DNA from: a virus | Virus record (IMG/VR): IMGVR_UViG_3300022220_000006 | Span: 1-46,088 of that record | Length of the DNA stretch: 46,088 nucleotides | Direction: 5' to 3' (one strand) | Part shown: piece by piece, positions 43,296 through 46,088 of the stretch | Layout: each line of letters opens with the position of its first letter | How positions within the stretch are numbered: position 1 is the stretch's first letter | The notes under the pieces: model-generated | Told to the model about the DNA's origin: nothing | The model's database searches: none | Seen by the model: the letters and a program-made list of their open reading frames with translations, nothing else | Position numbers and translations under genes: made by a program

Positions 43296-43952
43296 ATGAA
43301 TGAGAAAAAAGTTAAAATTGTTAGTACCGGACAATATTCTGATTACCAAGTTTTAGCGGTATTTACCGAAGAAGACAAAATAGTAGATTTTGTAAAAAAC
43401 TATAATGAAAATATTAACGACATATATGATTATAAAGCAAGAATAGAAGAAGTACCACTAAATCCGTTAATCGCATCTTTCACATGGTATTGTGTACGTA
43501 TGCATTATGACGGTACAGTGATAGAGTATAACAAAGTATTTGAACAGTTAAACGATCAAATACCATATTCCGATATCGGTGTTTTTTACGTACAAACTGA
43601 AGATTTCAATACTGCGATCAAAGTTGCCAATGAAAGACGTATACAATTAATTGCTAACAATAAGTGGTGGTTAAAGCGTTTGATGTATGTTCTTTATGGT
43701 TTTGATGGTGAAATAAAAGAAAAAGGGAACCAGGTTTATAACGGAGCAACAAATAAAACAAAAGATATATCCGTTAGAGACACCTATGATATGACAGGTT
43801 TACGAGTATGGTATAACCTGGACATATTAGATACTAAAAAGAGGAGGGTAGAGCGTCTCAAAAAACATTTGAACTGGATGATCCAAAAAGAAAAAAAAAG
43901 TAAAATGATTCCAGACATTCCACTATTTATAAAAGGGTTAATAGAAGTATAA
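43296..43952 (+). CDS. Hypothetical phage protein, DUF-like
   Basis: 218 aa. KIVSTGQYSDYQVLAVFTEE then KIVDFVKNYNENINDIYDYK resembles an N-terminal domain I have seen in several phage hypothetical proteins (short strand-helix unit ending in an acid loop). The C-terminal half is basic (KKRRVERLKKHLNWMIQKEKK). Role unknown. Confidence 0.55.
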   Translation: MNEKKVKIVSTGQYSDYQVLAVFTEEDKIVDFVKNYNENINDIYDYKARIEEVPLNPLIASFTWYCVRMHYDGTVIEYNKVFEQLNDQIPYSDIGVFYVQTEDFNTAIKVANERRIQLIANNKWWLKRLMYVLYGFDGEIKEKGNQVYNGATNKTKDISVRDTYDMTGLRVWYNLDILDTKKRRVERLKKHLNWMIQKEKKSKMIPDIPLFIKGLIEV

Positions 43953-43955
43953 AAT

Positions 43956-44126
43956 ATGAAAATTACAGGTGTTAATGCACTATCAAAGTTCATTGATCAA
44001 AAGCTGATTGAACTGAACAAAGAACACGAAGCATGGGAGAAACACCATACGCAAATCGAAGTAATAAAAGCCAAAAGAGATATATTAATCGAATTAATAC
44101 AAGTAATCGCAACGGGAACAGTATGA
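43956..44126 (+). CDS. 56-aa hypothetical coiled-coil protein
   Basis: MKITGVNALSKFIDQKLIE then LNKEHEAWEKHHTQIEVIKA, a single long helix. It ends ATGTV-like with the stop TGA overlapping the next ATG (44123). The frame explains why the next gene cannot start earlier in its own frame. Unknown function. Confidence 0.55.
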   Translation: MKITGVNALSKFIDQKLIELNKEHEAWEKHHTQIEVIKAKRDILIELIQVIATGTV

Positions 44127-44728
44127 TTGACAACTTTGAACAAATCAAACAATTACTAAAATTTGAAGAAGAACAGTTTTATTTTATACAGATCCTTCAG
44201 AGAAACAAAGATGGAAACAGTATTAACGGTAACAACCGCAATCGTTTGATCTACTCTTATTATATAAATAGCGAAGAACGGTATGACAATAGAACATCAG
44301 AAATCAAAAAAATGTGTGCTTTATTCAATGCAAGAGCAATGATACACCTGTCACCACGTAACTACCAAACCATCGCGCTTCAACATTTAGCACTATGCGC
44401 TGAACAAATTGCAGGTGGAAATGTTACACACCTGCACCGATCCTACAATTCAACCTGTGGTCGTAACAAGGGAACCAGTAAACTTTGGATCATTGATCTA
44501 GATGGAGATGAAGCTACCCAAACTGAAGCAATTGATAAAATGCACAACTTTATCAATCACTTGCAACCATATACTGCGCTTAACCCTAACAAAATAGAAG
44601 CCAAAATCCCTTCTAAAACTGGTTTACACATCATAACACACCCTTTCAATCTGCAAAAGTTTGAACAACAATATCCTAATATTGAAGTACACAAAAATAA
44701 TCCAACTAACCTATACATACCATCATGA
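44123..44728 (+). CDS. Possible archaeo-eukaryotic-primase-fold protein
   Basis: 201 aa from ATG 44123 (ATGA overlap). KLWIIDLDGDEA near residue 120 is a hydrophobic-DxD strand like primase motif I, and KIPSKTGLHIITHPF near 160 gives a Gly-x-His unit like motif II (sxH). A third acidic strand is not obvious. I recognise similar stand-alone proteins in environmental phages, unassigned. An alternative is a nucleotide-binding protein of another fold. It sits directly before the repeat-rich control region, which fits a role in replication. Confidence 0.45.
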   Translation: MIDNFEQIKQLLKFEEEQFYFIQILQRNKDGNSINGNNRNRLIYSYYINSEERYDNRTSEIKKMCALFNARAMIHLSPRNYQTIALQHLALCAEQIAGGNVTHLHRSYNSTCGRNKGTSKLWIIDLDGDEATQTEAIDKMHNFINHLQPYTALNPNKIEAKIPSKTGLHIITHPFNLQKFEQQYPNIEVHKNNPTNLYIPS

Positions 44729-44784
44729 TCAAAAAATCACCGCAACAAAGAGTAAAATAAGATCACAAAAAAGGAGTGAAAAGC

Positions 44785-45024
44785 ATGCTTATTACATTCG
44801 ACACAGAAGAAAAGGACACAATCACTATTGACCATACACATTTCTATATTGCACAAAACAAGTGCCACTACTATATAGTAACGCAATTTACAAAAATATG
44901 GACAGTATCAGAAGATTGTGTAGCGCGTATCATAAAAGAGATCGAAAATTACGAAGACCTAAAATTACAAAAAGACGCCGCTATAGTATCCATAGAAATG
45001 TGGCTAAGAAATCAAGAAATATAA
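44785..45024 (+). CDS. Hypothetical small protein, last gene before the repeat region
   Basis: 79 aa from ATG 44785, with AAGGAG 8 nt upstream. MLITFDTEEKDTITIDHTHF then KIWTVSEDCVARIIKEIENY. No family known. It ends just before the promoter at 45036. Confidence 0.6.
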   Translation: MLITFDTEEKDTITIDHTHFYIAQNKCHYYIVTQFTKIWTVSEDCVARIIKEIENYEDLKLQKDAAIVSIEMWLRNQEI

Positions 45025-45035
45025 TAATATAGAAC

Positions 45036-45064
45036 TTGATATGTATACAAAATCGGTGTATACT
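45036..45064 (+). promoter_or_regulatory. Sigma70-like promoter of the small RNA
   Basis: TTGATA (45036-45041), 17 bp, TATACT (45059-45064), preceded by GAAC. The GTGTATACTATATATA around the -10 matches the promoter at 34146. Transcript start about 45071. Confidence 0.7.
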
Positions 45065-45070
45065 ATATAT

Positions 45071-45137
45071 ATAAACTGTTAGATAAAAATCCACTAAACC
45101 AAAACCTCTTAGTTTAGGGGTCTTCCCCCTACTTTTT
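45071..45137 (+). ncRNA. Candidate ~67-nt small RNA with terminator
   Basis: It starts at the promoter above and ends at an intrinsic terminator: TAGGGG, loop TCTTC, CCCCTA, then C and five T (45115-45137). No reading frame. A second stem CTAAAC/GTTTAG (45094-45117) overlaps the terminator stem, so two folds compete. Near its 5' end it carries AACTGTTAGATAAAAA (45074-45089), the same 16-mer found in the leader of the leftward late mRNA. CTGTTAGA is complementary to TCTAACAG in the repeats downstream. Confidence 0.6.
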
Positions 45138-45172
45138 ATTACCTAGAGTACAAATGTGAAATCTTATTAATC

Positions 45173-45254
45173 ACGTCTAACAGACAGGAAATTGGTTTCA
45201 AATTTTTGCAGAATTTTTTTTTATATTCAACTTGTAATATTACGTCTAACAGAC
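45173..45254. repeat. Pair of ACGTCTAACAGAC repeats
   Basis: Identical 13-mers at 45173-45185 and 45242-45254, 69 bp apart; each is followed after a short gap by TTTCAAA. The second is a 6-bp palindrome (ACGTCT aac AGACGT). Possible binding sites of a repressor or initiator. Confidence 0.75.
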
Positions 45255-45376
45255 GTGTTTCAAAAAAAAATACTATATATTTTTTGGAGTTGCTATCTTA
45301 TACCGGCAGTATACTTTCCCTATATACGGACATAGGGGGGGCATTTTACAGGTATAGCAGGATTGGTGCCAATGCT

Positions 45377-45410
45377 CAAATGGCACACTATATGCTATAC
45401 GTGCCATTTG
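45377..45410 (+). terminator. Hairpin with T-rich tail
   Basis: Stem CAAATGGCAC / GTGCCATTTG, 10 bp, with a 14-nt loop, followed by CATTTTCTTTTTTTC. It could end a rightward transcript that reads through the small RNA terminator, or be a binding site. The loop is long for a strong terminator. Confidence 0.5.
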
Positions 45411-45548
45411 CATTTTCTTTTTTTCTGGGGAAAATATGGTCTATTTTATGCTGACTGGGAAACTGGCTATTTTTTACGATTATAGCGTATTGCGGTATTG
45501 TGTATGTCATATCAAATCATATGGAAAAAAAGTGCATTACAAGTGATT

Positions 45549-45578
45549 AATACCAGGATATCCTGATATCCTGGTATT
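45549..45578. repeat. 14-bp inverted repeat with a later half-site
   Basis: AATACCAGGATATC, CT, GATATCCTGGTATT. A single half-site ATACCAGGATAT recurs at 45753-45764 in similar flanks (TTTCATAT). Spacing and symmetry suggest a dimeric DNA-binding protein. Between the sites the DNA is almost all A/T. Confidence 0.75.
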
Positions 45579-45817
45579 TCATATAACATTTAATGCATAA
45601 TTTTTTCCATATATTTCTTGTGTATAGTCTTTATATTGCATAGTTTTGCTCAGTTTCTTTTTTTATTGCGTTCATCTAGCATTCTTTATATTATTATTAT
45701 TGTATTTTATATTCAGTATTATTTAATAAATTTTTATTATCTTTAATTTCATATACCAGGATATTTCAGGTGTTAAACAATCGTTTAAATATTCAAAATA
45801 AGCGCGTGAAGCCACAA

Positions 45818-45901
45818 TTCAAACGAGCGTTTGAATTTATGTAAAGTACATATTTTCTTACCTGCAATATTTCAAACGAGCGTTTCAAACGCTCGTTTGA
45901 A
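45818..45901. repeat. Palindromic TTCAAACGAGCGTTT sites
   Basis: One 18-bp site TTCAAACGAGCGTTTGAA (45818-45835) and one 31-bp near-perfect palindrome (45871-45901: TTCAAACGAGCGTTT, C, mirror arm). All share TTCAAACGAGCG. They lie 62-145 bp before the iterons. They look like operators for a repressor, or partition sites. Confidence 0.8.
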
Positions 45902-45962
45902 TCACTACTATTAATTTTTTATTGTACTTTATCTAATGCAGCTCTTTTCTTGTTTCTAACAT

Positions 45963-46046
45963 ACAGAAACTTGTAATTTTGACAACAGAAACTTGTAATT
46001 TTGACAACAGAAACTTGTAATTTTGACAACAGAAACTTGTAATTTT
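45963..46046 (+). repeat. Four tandem 22-bp iteron-like repeats
   Basis: Three full copies and one truncated copy of a 22-bp unit beginning ACAGAAACTTGTAATTTT, at 45963, 45985, 46007 and 46029, with no gaps. A 22-bp period is two helical turns, the hallmark of iterons that bind a plasmid replication initiator. An AT-rich stretch lies to the left (45580-45780). No initiator gene is visible before the window ends. Confidence 0.85.
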
Positions 46047-46088
46047 AGCGTATAAATTTTCCTTTGTTCGGATAGTCTCTTACTATAG

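Noticed and set aside
45206-45454. 82-codon frame in the repeat region
   Set aside because: Begins at TTG without an SD site and overlaps repeats and a hairpin; odd hydrophobic composition.
45963-46046. CRISPR array
   Set aside because: The repeats are tandem without spacers, so they are iteron-like and not CRISPR.

Overview
This window is part of a tailed double-stranded DNA bacteriophage genome (Caudoviricetes). It is AT-rich and densely packed, with many ATGA/TAATG start-stop overlaps and good Shine-Dalgarno sites. The head module is diagnostic: a probable small terminase, a large terminase, an HK97-type portal, a prohead protease with a scaffold-like tail, and a major capsid protein. The host cannot be named. 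A KdsB-type sugar activator, sulfotransferase and glycosyltransferases suggest a Gram-negative, perhaps marine, host. The sigma70-like promoters and strong ribosome binding sites argue weakly against Bacteroidota, although two signal peptides look Bacteroidota-like.

Layout. (1) 28.4 kb down to 1 is one long leftward late region: TerS-like, kdsB-like, terL, portal, protease/scaffold, capsid, a homing endonuclease, an SDR-like sugar enzyme, three serine-rich virion/adhesin-like proteins (one of about 2640 aa with about seven LamG-like lectin domains, one cut by the left window edge), and between them a block of glycosyltransferases, a sulfotransferase, a cupin and a DUF115/MAF-like enzyme. (2) 28.37-29.02 kb is a divergent control region with back-to-back sigma70-like promoters, hairpins and a 35-bp direct repeat. 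(3) 29.0-34.1 kb runs rightward: HAD phosphatase, tRNA-Tyr, a tRNA-Ser with an insertion, two aberrant tRNA-like genes, PurN-like, two methyltransferases, a RecB/Cas4-like nuclease and an HNH-AP2 homing endonuclease. (4) 34.14-34.49 kb has a good promoter and strong RNA structure but no gene, and is a candidate non-coding RNA. (5) 40.0-34.5 kb runs leftward: thyA, purM, a DUF1353 protein and unknowns. (6) 40.2-45.0 kb is a rightward string of small early-type genes ending in a possible primase-fold protein. (7) 45.0-46.1 kb is non-coding and full of palindromes, with a promoter-terminator small RNA and four 22-bp iteron-like repeats. It looks like a replication/partition control region of the type found in plasmids and phage-plasmids.

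How the genes may work together. The late region builds the head and several Ser-rich lectin fibres. The sugar-activating and glycan-transfer genes inside the same transcription unit could decorate those serine tracts, a phage-borne analogue of bacterial Ser-rich-protein or flagellin O-glycosylation (inference). The purine and thymidylate genes would support nucleotide supply. Two core genes (terL and the DUF115 gene) are each split by one frameshift. These are either assembly errors, mutations or recoding, and matter for whether this genome is functional.
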